A DNA stretch of 33,171 nt from Bordetella parapertussis (GTDB taxonomy: Bacteria > Pseudomonadota > Gammaproteobacteria > Burkholderiales > Burkholderiaceae_D). Positions 22,640-30,773 of the stretch are shown one piece after another. Where the stretch lies: assembly GCA_945866125.1 (NCBI GenBank), contig CAMBFZ010000029.1, forward strand, positions 1-33,171, read 5' to 3'. A program made the translations under genes and the position numbers. The stretch's first letter is position 1. Each line of letters begins with the position of its first letter. A model generated the notes under the pieces. It saw only the letters and a list, made by a program, of their open reading frames with translations, was not told the origin of the DNA and did no database searches.

Positions 22640-24880
22640 TTAAATACCAATCACACCACCGTCTTTGCGGGTAATCACCAGCGTAGCCGACCTTGGGCGA
22701 CCTGCAACGCCATAGTTCTTGTTACCTGGCCACTGGCTTTCGTACTTGTGCACAGAATCAGTGCCGATGGCAGGTGTATTTTCACCGGGGTGTTGAATGT
22801 TCACAAACAGCGTTTTACCGTCCGGCGACTCCGTCAGACCAGTGACTTCCGCACCTTTTGGTGCGACCAGAAAACGCCGGAGCTTGGCTTCACCCAACAT
22901 AGTGCCAATGAACGTATCTTGGGTGCCGAGCAATTCAACACCACTAACTGTCATTTTGTTGCTGGCCGTAATTCTGCCGCCATCGCCAACCGTACCGGGG
23001 ATCGCCGCCAACATCATGCAATTAGATTCATCGGTCATCGCGCCATCGTCAGTCTGGATCCAGCAAATGCCAGTGGCCTTGCTAAACCATAATCCATCCG
23101 GAGAGGAGAATGCGTTCGCCGCCGTCAGCTGCGACAGATTGGTATCACCGCCATCCTCTTCCGCGCCAAACAAGAAAATATCCCAGCTAAAACTCGTAGC
23201 CGTCGATACATTACCGGTCTCTTTAAAACGAATAATGTGACCGTTAGGATTACCCGATCCTTTTTTACCGTCAGCGTCGGTGTACGCTCTTGGGTTTGCT
23301 GCATCAACCGTCTTCGGCGTACGATTTGCGGCACTGTTGTTGGTTAAGGTGAAATAAATTTCGCCATTGGTCGGATTGACCGCACCCCACTCCGGGCGAT
23401 CCATTTTTGTTGCGCCAACCGCACTTGCGGCATGTCTTGCATTAACCAGCACGTCAGCCTGGTTGGCAAAACTATACGCTGAATAGGCGGCAATTTTTGG
23501 ATCCGTAATGGTCAGCTCTAACCAGCTGCCAGTGCCATCAGCGGCAAATTTGGCAACATAAAGTTTGCCCTCGTTGAGGTATTTATCACCGGCAGTCAGG
23601 CCTTTGCCAATGTCAGCAGCATCCCAATTTGCTGCTGTTACAAATTTATAGATGTATTCATTGCGCGAGTCGCAACCCTGATAAAAAGCCAGTGGTGATC
23701 CTACCTTAGGCAAACCGACGACGGCAGCCTCGTGCGCAAACCTTCCCATCGCAACCCGCTTTGCGGGCGTCGAGGTGGCTGTCAAAGGATCAATCTCGAC
23801 GTTATAACCAAAGGTATTGGGCTCATTGCGAAAATCTTCCGAGGCGCTATTACCCACTGCAGACACATTCCAGCGCGTAAACCGGTCATCGGTAGCCGAC
23901 ACCGTATGCCAGCCCTGCGACGATGCAGATACCGCGGTCGCAGAAGTTGGGCTGCTGATCACGCCGTAACGCGAACGGGAGCTAATCGTCTTGGCATCGA
24001 CAGGGTTAGAGCCAGTCGGCATACCAAAATAAACAGCCCAATTCTCTTCGCAGGCCAGATAGGTGCCCCATGGTGTTCGGCCATGACCGCAATTATTAAG
24101 CGTGCCACGCGCTTTTACTCCCGTCGGCGAATATTTTGTCTGCATGAATGTTTTAATGTCATTCAAATGCGCCGCAGGTCCGGTAATCGTAACTTCGGTT
24201 TGTGCATTAATTCGACGGTTGTAGCTTGAATCAAGTTTATAGGTCCAGCTCGTCCCAGACTTATTCACCTCGACCAGCGACACCCCATGATGATTAATCT
24301 CTTTCAAACTTTCTAATTCGGGGCGAGTACCCAAGTCCCATGTGCCAAACTGGTCGAATTTTTTTCCCCCTACACCGTTTGATGTCTGCCCTTTTGGATG
24401 AAAAAAATGTGCGTCCGCTGAACTTTCATGATTGACGCAAAGAATAGCGCGGCCGGTATCACTTGTCGTGTACTGATTATTTGCATCAATAAAATATAAA
24501 TCCATACCATCATGGTGATCGCCAATACGACGAGTCCAGTCGTCGGTTTCAGTGCCGAGATTCGAATACGCAGACAGAGTGCTGTCCAGTCGGTCACCAG
24601 TCGCATGAAGGATGGAATAGGTGTAGCCGGACGGCAGAATGACATCATCCAGCAGGCTCTTGCCAACGGAAGAAAATCCAAGACTATTTCCCACTGTGAC
24701 GGCGACGGCATCGTCATCCCCGCCACAACCAAGCATTGGTAATGTCGACGCGGCGAAGAGGCCAATTCCTCCGCGCAAAACCAACCTGCGATTTGGGCTT
24801 TGCAATGATTCTTTCAGCACATCTTGAAAATGTTCATTATCTGAGGTGTTGCACATTTCATCGTCGGCTTTGTGTGACAT
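22640..24880 (-). CDS. phoX: PhoX family alkaline phosphatase (DUF839)
   Basis: PhoX is a calcium- and iron-dependent alkaline phosphatase that releases phosphate from organic esters outside the cytoplasm. The 746 residues contain a twin-arginine signal (PNRRLVLRGGIGLFAAS, R31-R32) followed by LPMLGC at residues 47-52, a near-lipobox that could make it a Tat lipoprotein. Hallmark PhoX segments include ILCVNHESS, LNNCGHGRTPWGTYLACEEN, RFAHEAAVV, MDRPEWGAVNPTNGEIYFTL, NGHIIRF, and SPDGLWF...CWIQTDDGA. Pho-box-like half sites lie upstream. It converges on the TPR gene and is divergent from the type II secretion operon. Confidence 0.93.
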   Translation of the reverse strand: MSHKADDEMCNTSDNEHFQDVLKESLQSPNRRLVLRGGIGLFAASTLPMLGCGGDDDAVAVTVGNSLGFSSVGKSLLDDVILPSGYTYSILHATGDRLDSTLSAYSNLGTETDDWTRRIGDHHDGMDLYFIDANNQYTTSDTGRAILCVNHESSADAHFFHPKGQTSNGVGGKKFDQFGTWDLGTRPELESLKEINHHGVSLVEVNKSGTSWTYKLDSSYNRRINAQTEVTITGPAAHLNDIKTFMQTKYSPTGVKARGTLNNCGHGRTPWGTYLACEENWAVYFGMPTGSNPVDAKTISSRSRYGVISSPTSATAVSASSQGWHTVSATDDRFTRWNVSAVGNSASEDFRNEPNTFGYNVEIDPLTATSTPAKRVAMGRFAHEAAVVGLPKVGSPLAFYQGCDSRNEYIYKFVTAANWDAADIGKGLTAGDKYLNEGKLYVAKFAADGTGSWLELTITDPKIAAYSAYSFANQADVLVNARHAASAVGATKMDRPEWGAVNPTNGEIYFTLTNNSAANRTPKTVDAANPRAYTDADGKKGSGNPNGHIIRFKETGNVSTATSFSWDIFLFGAEEDGGDTNLSQLTAANAFSSPDGLWFSKATGICWIQTDDGAMTDESNCMMLAAIPGTVGDGGRITASNKMTVSGVELLGTQDTFIGTMLGEAKLRRFLVAPKGAEVTGLTESPDGKTLFVNIQHPGENTPAIGTDSVHKYESQWPGNKNYGVAGRPRSATLVITRKDGGVIGI

Positions 24881-25283
24881 AAGAATTCCTTAGAAGTTTG
24901 ATGGGTAGTGAAACCCCGCCATCTTTCCCAAAATTTATGACACCTTGATTTAGATTTCATGACATGACTGAAAACTGAAACACGCCAACGGAGAGGAGCG
25001 CATCGTGTGGCCAGCAGCATTCAATTAAAAATACTTATTTGATAATGTAAATAGTGGGGCGCCGCCTTTCAAAACAAGCTAACCTGTAATCAGAGCGAAA
25101 CAATGCGCCCTTATAGTAATAAGCTTAATTTTGCTTTTAACGAATGGTTAAATAATCAATCATTTTTTGGGCTTTGCCTTTCTCCACTGATATGATGAAG
25201 GCTTACAATTTTATCTGGTAGTCATGACAGATTTACCGGGTTTGGCTCAGGCTTGTTTCATTTAGGATGGCTTTATTAAACTC
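24881..25283. other. Divergent intergenic region between phoX and gspG
   Basis: About 400 bp of AT-rich DNA without a supportable gene. It holds the Pho-box-like half sites toward phoX and must hold the promoter of the gsp operon, for which I cannot single out a convincing -35/-10 pair. A 13-codon open frame beginning at 25224 is probably chance. Confidence 0.5.
24937..24964 (-). promoter_or_regulatory. Candidate Pho box upstream of phoX
   Basis: On the minus strand TGTCAT occurs twice, 22 bp apart (24959-24964 and 24937-24942), which is exactly two 11-bp Pho-box repeat units. The repeats are followed by A/T-rich tracts, as in the PhoB consensus CTGTCAT plus AT-rich 4-mer. The middle unit is degenerate. 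The site is about 60-85 bp before the phoX start. Confidence 0.45.
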
Positions 25284-25757
25284 ATGTTAATTGCAGCACA
25301 AAAAAAACATATCGCATTAACCCACCCTGGATTAATACCGCGTCAACGTGGTTTCACGCTCATCGAAATTATGGTGGTGGTGGTGATTATGGGCGTACTG
25401 GCTGCGCTGGTGGTTCCCAAATTAATGGGGCGTGCCGATGATGCGCGGGCTGTCGCTGCGGGGCAGGACATCGCCACGCTCATGCAAGCGTTGAAACTTT
25501 ATCGGCTCGACAATCAGCGCTACCCCACTTCCGATCAGGGTCTGCAGGCGCTGATTAGCCGTCCATCCATCGCACCAGTGCCATCCAACTGGAAAGTGGG
25601 TGGCTATATTGACAAACTCCCTAAGGACCCTTGGGGCGGCGCCTATAAATATCTGTCCCCGGGCTTACGTGGCGAGATTGATGTTTTTTCATTTGGTGCG
25701 GATGGTCAACCAGGCGGGACGGGTATCGATGCAGACATCGGCTCTTGGTCCAACTAG
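25284..25757 (+). CDS. gspG: Type II secretion major pseudopilin GspG
   Basis: GspG is the main subunit of the pseudopilus that pushes folded proteins out through the secretin. The 157-residue protein has a long prepilin leader (22-23 residues) ending RQRG, cleaved by prepilin peptidase before FTLIEIMVVVVIMGVLAALV, whose glutamate at mature position 5 is required for assembly. The C-terminal half has the calcium-binding major pseudopilin pattern: YRLDNQRYPTSDQGLQALI, DPWGGAYKYLSPG and VFSFGADGQPGGTG. It is the first gene of the operon, overlapping gspH by 29 bp. Confidence 0.96.
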   Translation: MLIAAQKKHIALTHPGLIPRQRGFTLIEIMVVVVIMGVLAALVVPKLMGRADDARAVAAGQDIATLMQALKLYRLDNQRYPTSDQGLQALISRPSIAPVPSNWKVGGYIDKLPKDPWGGAYKYLSPGLRGEIDVFSFGADGQPGGTGIDADIGSWSN

Positions 25758-26235
25758 GCTAACCCGCGTCAAAGCCACTGGCTTTACGTTAATCGAGCTA
25801 CTGGTGGTACTCGTTATTGTCGGCATTCTGCTTGGCACTGCCGGCCTAAGCGCTATGCCCAATGAGGCCGCGCGAGTGCGACAAGATGCCTATCGCCTGT
25901 CGTTTTTACTGCAGCTGGCGCGTGACGAAGCGATTGTGCGTAATAGGCCGATTGCATTTGAAGCAAGCCCAGGAGCGTATCGCTTTTTGCAGCGGCAAAA
26001 TAATACGTGGACAGTGCTCTCGGATAATGACCTGCTTCGCGAAAGAACATTTTGTTGCAGCGGCATGGTGCTGTCTATGGTACCGACCACGACGGATACC
26101 AGTACCTCACCTTTGCCGGTGAGAATTGTGTTCGGACGGGAGCCTGTCAGTGAGGCGTTTTTGCTCACGCTGCAATCGGAAAAAGAATCGGTCCATATTC
26201 GGGCAGACGGACTCGGCAATTTTTCTCTTCAATAG
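25729..26235 (+). CDS. gspH: Type II secretion minor pseudopilin GspH
   Basis: GspH is a minor pseudopilin placed near the pseudopilus tip. From ATG 25729 it has 168 residues: a short leader ending KATG, then FTLIELLVVLVIVGILLGTA, and a variable globular domain (ARVRQDAYRLSFLLQLARDE, IAFEASPGAYRFLQR) typical of GspH. Open reading upstream overlaps gspG in another frame, so the later start inside gspG is preferred. It ends two bases before gspI. Confidence 0.93.
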   Translation: MQTSALGPTRLTRVKATGFTLIELLVVLVIVGILLGTAGLSAMPNEAARVRQDAYRLSFLLQLARDEAIVRNRPIAFEASPGAYRFLQRQNNTWTVLSDNDLLRERTFCCSGMVLSMVPTTTDTSTSPLPVRIVFGREPVSEAFLLTLQSEKESVHIRADGLGNFSLQ

Positions 26236-26236
26236 C

Positions 26237-26671
26237 ATGATACGGCCGACCACTCAGATTCAGCGCAGCCCGTGCTTTGTTAGCCCACACAGTGTGAAGG
26301 CGGTCGTCCGGCATCACGGATTTACACTTCTTGAGGTGCTTGTCGCGCTCGTCATCATCGCAACCTCCTTGGGTGCGAGCTTACGAGCCGTGAGTAGCCT
26401 GACGCAGAATAGTACTGGGCTTCGTAACCAGATGATGGCGACCTGGTCAGCAGAAAACCGTATGACGGAAATTCGATTGCTCCGGATTTGGCCCGAACCG
26501 GGTCGTCATCAATTTTCCTGCTCCCAGGGAAGTCTCGCGCTCATTTGCGTAGAAGAAGTATCGGCAACACTGAATCGTCAATTCAGGCGCGTAGTCGTTA
26601 CCGTGTTTCGCGCGGACCAACCACAACATCGTTTAGTCAGCTTGACGCAGTTAGTTCCACATGTTCTCTAA
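26237..26671 (+). CDS. gspI: Type II secretion minor pseudopilin GspI
   Basis: GspI starts the pseudopilus tip complex with GspJ and GspK. This 144-residue protein has a leader of about 29 residues ending HHG, then FTLLEVLVALVIIATSLGAS with the conserved glutamate, followed by NQMMATWSAENRMTEIRL, the GspI signature. The leader is rather long for this family; a start inside it cannot be excluded. It overlaps gspJ by 11 bp. Confidence 0.92.
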   Translation: MIRPTTQIQRSPCFVSPHSVKAVVRHHGFTLLEVLVALVIIATSLGASLRAVSSLTQNSTGLRNQMMATWSAENRMTEIRLLRIWPEPGRHQFSCSQGSLALICVEEVSATLNRQFRRVVVTVFRADQPQHRLVSLTQLVPHVL

Positions 26672-27296
26672 ATCTTCACAGTCAGGGCTAACCCTCATCG
26701 AGATGCTGGTTGCCATCACGGTACTGAGCCTAGTGATGGTACTGGGATGGCGCGGCCTCGATAGTATGACGCGCACGAGAGAACGTCTCAACACCGAATT
26801 GGAGCAGACCCATCGACTACAACTGACGTTTGCGCAACTAGAAAATGATTGTCGCCACACATTAAGCTTGCCAGACCTCGGTGGTGCTTTGCCCATCGTG
26901 CTCGAAGAGCAGCAAATTACGCTGGTACGCAGACTGACTGAAGAAGCGGGGCCCGCGCGGATGCAGCTCGTACGCTATCGCGTGACCGACGGTGATTTAA
27001 CCCGCGAAACGTCCCCTGCGACTCGCAGCTTTAGCGAGCTTGAACGCTACCGCGTGGCCTTTGCCGCTCGACCGGCACAAGCATCCCAGGTCAGACTACT
27101 CAACGGGGTATCGCGCGTTACGGTGCGCATTTGGGACGGTAATGTTTGGCTTGGCCCGGCCGACCCGGCCCTGAAGCAGCGGGTAATTTCTACCCATGTC
27201 AACCAACGCTCCGAATGGGGCGGCATCGAAGTGGCGTTGATTCTCCGCCAGGAGCCTGCGCCCTTATCAAAAATATTTTTGCTAGGTTCGGTATGA
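26661..27296 (+). CDS. gspJ: Type II secretion minor pseudopilin GspJ
   Basis: GspJ is a tip-complex minor pseudopilin. The 211 residues start with a short leader (MFSKSSQSG) before LTLIEMLVAITVLSLVMVLG, which carries the conserved glutamate. It continues with WRGLDSMTRTRERLNTE, LQLTFAQLENDCRH and SEWGGIEVALIL, typical of GspJ. Its stop codon overlaps the gspK start in an ATGA. Confidence 0.94.
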   Translation: MFSKSSQSGLTLIEMLVAITVLSLVMVLGWRGLDSMTRTRERLNTELEQTHRLQLTFAQLENDCRHTLSLPDLGGALPIVLEEQQITLVRRLTEEAGPARMQLVRYRVTDGDLTRETSPATRSFSELERYRVAFAARPAQASQVRLLNGVSRVTVRIWDGNVWLGPADPALKQRVISTHVNQRSEWGGIEVALILRQEPAPLSKIFLLGSV

Positions 27297-28219
27297 CCCG
27301 CACTGGGTATCGCATCCGCCAATCCGGCGTTGCCATCCTCTCGGCGATGCTGCTAACAGCATTGGCATTAAGTGTTGTTGCCGGTCTTTTCTGGCAACAG
27401 CAGGTGCAGGTTCGTTCGATCGAGAATCAGCGACTGCAGCTACAGAAGCAATGGGTACTTCGGGGCGCGTTCGACTGGGCCAGGCTGATTTTGACCGAAG
27501 ATCTCCGGCACTCACAGACCGATGACCTTCAGGAGGTCTGGGCAACCCCTTTGGCAGAAACCAGACTTGATTCATTTCTCGACAAAGAGCCCGACGCACC
27601 CGAGAAACGGCGCGCAACCTTATCAGGGTCAATCGCGGATGCGCAGGCCAGACTAAATCTAAACAGCCTAGCCAAAGCTAGCACCATCGTTCCGGGGGAA
27701 GTACTGGCCTTTCAGCGCCTGCTTCGCCATCTGCAGCTGAGCCCTGAACTGGCACTGAGCACGGCGCGGGTGATCGCCAATAGTCAACAGCGAGCCGGAG
27801 CCGGCGACGCAGCCGTACTCCCCCTCAGCAGCGCCGACGACTTACTATCGATCCCCGGATTTTCTGTGTCTACGGTCAACCGTCTCAGACCGTTTGTGAT
27901 TTTCCTGCCACGCCCCACAGCAGTGAACGTCAACACCGCATCTGCGGAGATTTTGATGGCGCGGCTGGCGCCCTTATCAGAATCAGAGGCCGCGGCACTT
28001 ATAGCCAGTCGTCGCATTGCCAGCTTCCGTGATGTGCAAGATTTTCTCGCCCGATTACCTGGTAAAAAAGTCAGCGTAGACGGCGGCGAGATCAGTGTGG
28101 CAAGCGATTTTTTTCTGGTCGAAGGTCGCGTTGCGATCGATTATGCGGCCCAGCACATCGAGGGACTGATTGAACGCCATCGCGCCGGTACGCGCCTGGT
28201 TTGGGCTCGGCAAGTTTAA
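27293..28219 (+). CDS. gspK: Type II secretion minor pseudopilin GspK
   Basis: GspK caps the pseudopilus tip. From ATG 27293 it has 308 residues with a leader ending RQSG and then VAILSAMLLTALALSVVAGL. As in known GspK proteins the usual glutamate at mature position 5 is absent. The large extra domain contains SGSIADAQARLNLNSLAK, SADDLLSIPGFS and VNVNTASAEILMARL, a helix-hairpin-helix-like region. It is translationally coupled to gspJ by a 4-bp overlap. Confidence 0.94.
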   Translation: MTRTGYRIRQSGVAILSAMLLTALALSVVAGLFWQQQVQVRSIENQRLQLQKQWVLRGAFDWARLILTEDLRHSQTDDLQEVWATPLAETRLDSFLDKEPDAPEKRRATLSGSIADAQARLNLNSLAKASTIVPGEVLAFQRLLRHLQLSPELALSTARVIANSQQRAGAGDAAVLPLSSADDLLSIPGFSVSTVNRLRPFVIFLPRPTAVNVNTASAEILMARLAPLSESEAAALIASRRIASFRDVQDFLARLPGKKVSVDGGEISVASDFFLVEGRVAIDYAAQHIEGLIERHRAGTRLVWARQV

Positions 28220-28223
28220 GGGC

Positions 28224-29486
28224 ATGATGATGACGCTTTATCTACGTTTGCCATCCAGAGCGTTAGCGCCAGATTTCAAAAGCTGGACACAATTACCTAC
28301 CGCATTTGTGCAAGCGGATACAAACGCTCGCGTTATGAAAACAGGGCATGCCTCAGCGGAGAGCCTCGCCGCCATGCTAGCCGCTACGCGGCAGGTCGTG
28401 CTGCTGCTTGGCGTAGCAGATGTCACCATCGTACGCATTACCGCACCTCCCCTGCCGAAATCACAAGTGCGCCTCGCGCTCGCGGGCTTGACTGAAGACT
28501 ATCTACTAAGCGACCCCGCTGATTGCTTGTTTAAAAGCGGCCCAGCAAAAGAAGGTCAGCGCACCATTGCGATGACAGACCGTGACTGGTTGGAAGCCGT
28601 CGTCGCCCATTTTTATACTTTGGGCGCAGCAGATATCACAGCGCTACCAATGCCCTTGTGTATTAGGCCCGTTGATGGCGGTATCCTCGCGGTGGTCAGC
28701 CATACGGCTGATAAAGTCGAGATTGCATTGCGTACCGGCCCTGGCGAAGCAGTAGGATTTACCTCTTGCCCACACGATCCGCGTTCGTGCGAGAGCGAAG
28801 TGATTACTTTGCTGCTAAAGATCGCCAACGACCGCCCACTCAGCATGGTTGTCCCCGCCGAGCGACTCGACGCCTACCAGTATGCACAACATAGCATTGC
28901 CGGTGACGCCAATCTGGTTGAATTACGCGAGGACGACTGGCAATGCTGGTTCGACAGTACGGCGAAAGCGCATTTCGATTTCGTACCAGAACTACGCTCG
29001 GATCACGTAAAACCCTCTGCTGTAAAAGGGCGACGCACACCAATCCTAATCGTCAGCTTCATCTTGTTGATACACCTCATTGGTCTCAATATCGACTGGT
29101 GGCGCATGCATCGCGAGGAGCAATTTCTCCGCATGAGCATGACAAGTCAATACCAACGTAGCTTTCCCAACGAGACAGTCATTCTCGATCCGCTGGCCCA
29201 GATGCAGCAAAAAAAACAGCGCACGCAAGGCGCTGGATCGGACCAATTTAGTACGCTGCTAGCCCGTTTTTCTGATGCACTGCAGAGCAGTGACGTGCAA
29301 GCCGCATCAGCGTCACCGATCTGGTCGCTTGACTATCGTGATGCCGTATTGCGCATTCAGCTAAAGGCTGGCATCAGCTTGCCACTCGATAAAATCCGCG
29401 ACGCACTGAAATTACATCAGATCGATTTAATTGAGCAGCCACCGCAAGAAGGCCGGATGGTGTGGCAGATCAGGACGGCACTATGA
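28224..29486 (+). CDS. gspL: Type II secretion inner-membrane assembly protein GspL
   Basis: GspL links the cytoplasmic ATPase GspE to the inner-membrane platform. The 420-residue protein has a large actin-like N-terminal cytoplasmic domain (TLYLRLPSRA, VVLLLGVADVTIVRITAPPL, LAGLTEDYLLSDPADCLF), a single membrane span (PILIVSFILLIHLIGL, residues about 285-300) and a periplasmic ferredoxin-like domain. The start is one of three consecutive ATG codons from 28224, behind an AAGG-like ribosome-binding site. It follows gspK by 4 bp and overlaps gspM by 4 bp. Confidence 0.92.
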   Translation: MMMTLYLRLPSRALAPDFKSWTQLPTAFVQADTNARVMKTGHASAESLAAMLAATRQVVLLLGVADVTIVRITAPPLPKSQVRLALAGLTEDYLLSDPADCLFKSGPAKEGQRTIAMTDRDWLEAVVAHFYTLGAADITALPMPLCIRPVDGGILAVVSHTADKVEIALRTGPGEAVGFTSCPHDPRSCESEVITLLLKIANDRPLSMVVPAERLDAYQYAQHSIAGDANLVELREDDWQCWFDSTAKAHFDFVPELRSDHVKPSAVKGRRTPILIVSFILLIHLIGLNIDWWRMHREEQFLRMSMTSQYQRSFPNETVILDPLAQMQQKKQRTQGAGSDQFSTLLARFSDALQSSDVQAASASPIWSLDYRDAVLRIQLKAGISLPLDKIRDALKLHQIDLIEQPPQEGRMVWQIRTAL

Positions 29487-29971
29487 AAATATTGTTCGAT
29501 CTAGGCCGTCAATTTTGGGTCGCCAGGCAGGCGCGTGAGCGTGTCATGCTCACCTGGTCTGCGCTCATCGTCCTTGCCGCAATTGGTTGGTTGCTAGGGG
29601 CTGAACCGGCACTACATGGCCGCGCGCGCCTCCACGCGCAGTTACCCTTACTGCGCCAGCAGTCCGCGCAAATGACGCAATTAACTGACGAGTGGGCAGC
29701 GAATCCGCAACGCGCCGGATCGGCAAAAGCACCATTTTCCCCGTCACTACTTGCGGACAGCCTGCGGGCAAAAGGAATTACGCCACAGCGACTAGAGGCC
29801 AGCGAGGAACGCGTCAAACTGTACCTCACTGATATCGCCTGGGCGCTTTGGATTGAATGGTTTACTTCTCTGACAGCCAGTACCGATGTCGTTGTACTCG
29901 AGGCTAATATCAAACCAGGTCACAGTCCGGGTCAGGTAGAAATCGAACTCGCTTTGGGAGCAGGAAAGTGA
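29483..29971 (+). CDS. gspM: Type II secretion protein GspM
   Basis: GspM is a small inner-membrane partner of GspL. The 162 residues have a short cytoplasmic tail, one membrane segment (MLTWSALIVLAAIGWLLGAE), and a periplasmic domain with the GspM-like ending (GITPQRLEASEERVKLYLTD, FTSLTASTDVVVLEANIKPG). Start ATG 29483 overlaps the gspL stop. Divergent sequence, but size, topology and position make the call solid. Confidence 0.9.
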   Translation: MKILFDLGRQFWVARQARERVMLTWSALIVLAAIGWLLGAEPALHGRARLHAQLPLLRQQSAQMTQLTDEWAANPQRAGSAKAPFSPSLLADSLRAKGITPQRLEASEERVKLYLTDIAWALWIEWFTSLTASTDVVVLEANIKPGHSPGQVEIELALGAGK

Positions 29972-29999
29972 CTACGCTAGCGAGCGCAGGGAGGCCACC

Positions 30000-30773
30000 A
30001 TGCCACGCCCACTGACGTTTTTTCTTCTGGCTCTCATGACAGTTCTGATCGTGGTGGGTACGCTATTTCCTGCAGCCTGGCTGTCACCACTGATACAGCG
30101 TCAGACTGCCGGCAAAGTCGCACTCGGTGATCCAGATGGCAGTATCTGGAAAGGTTGTGCCACACCGGGTGACCCTACCTTGGTGGAAGGGAAAATTGTA
30201 CCGTTTTTGGCAGGGCGGTTTTGCTGGCAGCTCTCGCCTCTACTCCTGATCGGTAGACTCAAACTGACGCTTGACAACGCGCTCGTGCTCGCAGCACCGG
30301 TCGAACTTGAGGGAACATGGCCGCTACTGCGAATAAGCGCCGGTAGCTTGCGCGCACCTGCCTCATCATTGACACCATTAGGCGCGCCATTCAACACCGT
30401 CAATACGACCGGTCAACTACGCCTATCCTGGGACGCGATCGAACTTGCTACCAACACGCGTGTACCCGATATCCGCGGCAACATCCGTCTTGACATGACT
30501 AACATTTCGTCGTCTTTATCTGCGGTAAAGCCGCTGGGATCGTATCAATTGCAACTGCTTATGCAAGGACAACGAACAAAAATTACCTTACAGAGCAGTG
30601 CTGGTCCATTACGGCTCAATGGGACTGGATCGATCGCCGGAAAACGAGTGTCTTTTTCCGGGCAAGGTGAGGCCGATACCTCCGCAGAACGACAGCTAAT
30701 CCCGTTACTGGCCATGTTGGGTCGTCCCCTACCGCTTGCAAATAAGAAGATCTTTCAAATCGAAATAAAATGA
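30000..30773 (+). CDS. gspN: Type II secretion protein GspN
   Basis: GspN is an accessory inner-membrane protein found in a subset of type II systems. The 257 residues have an N-terminal membrane anchor (PLTFFLLALMTVLIVVGTLF) and a periplasmic domain with GspN features: LGDPDGSIWKGCA, LEGTWPLLRISAGSLRAPAS, and GQLRLSWDAIEL. A strong GGGAGG ribosome-binding site precedes ATG 30000. It overlaps gspD by 4 bp. Its exact role in secretion is not well defined. Confidence 0.92.
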   Translation: MPRPLTFFLLALMTVLIVVGTLFPAAWLSPLIQRQTAGKVALGDPDGSIWKGCATPGDPTLVEGKIVPFLAGRFCWQLSPLLLIGRLKLTLDNALVLAAPVELEGTWPLLRISAGSLRAPASSLTPLGAPFNTVNTTGQLRLSWDAIELATNTRVPDIRGNIRLDMTNISSSLSAVKPLGSYQLQLLMQGQRTKITLQSSAGPLRLNGTGSIAGKRVSFSGQGEADTSAERQLIPLLAMLGRPLPLANKKIFQIEIK

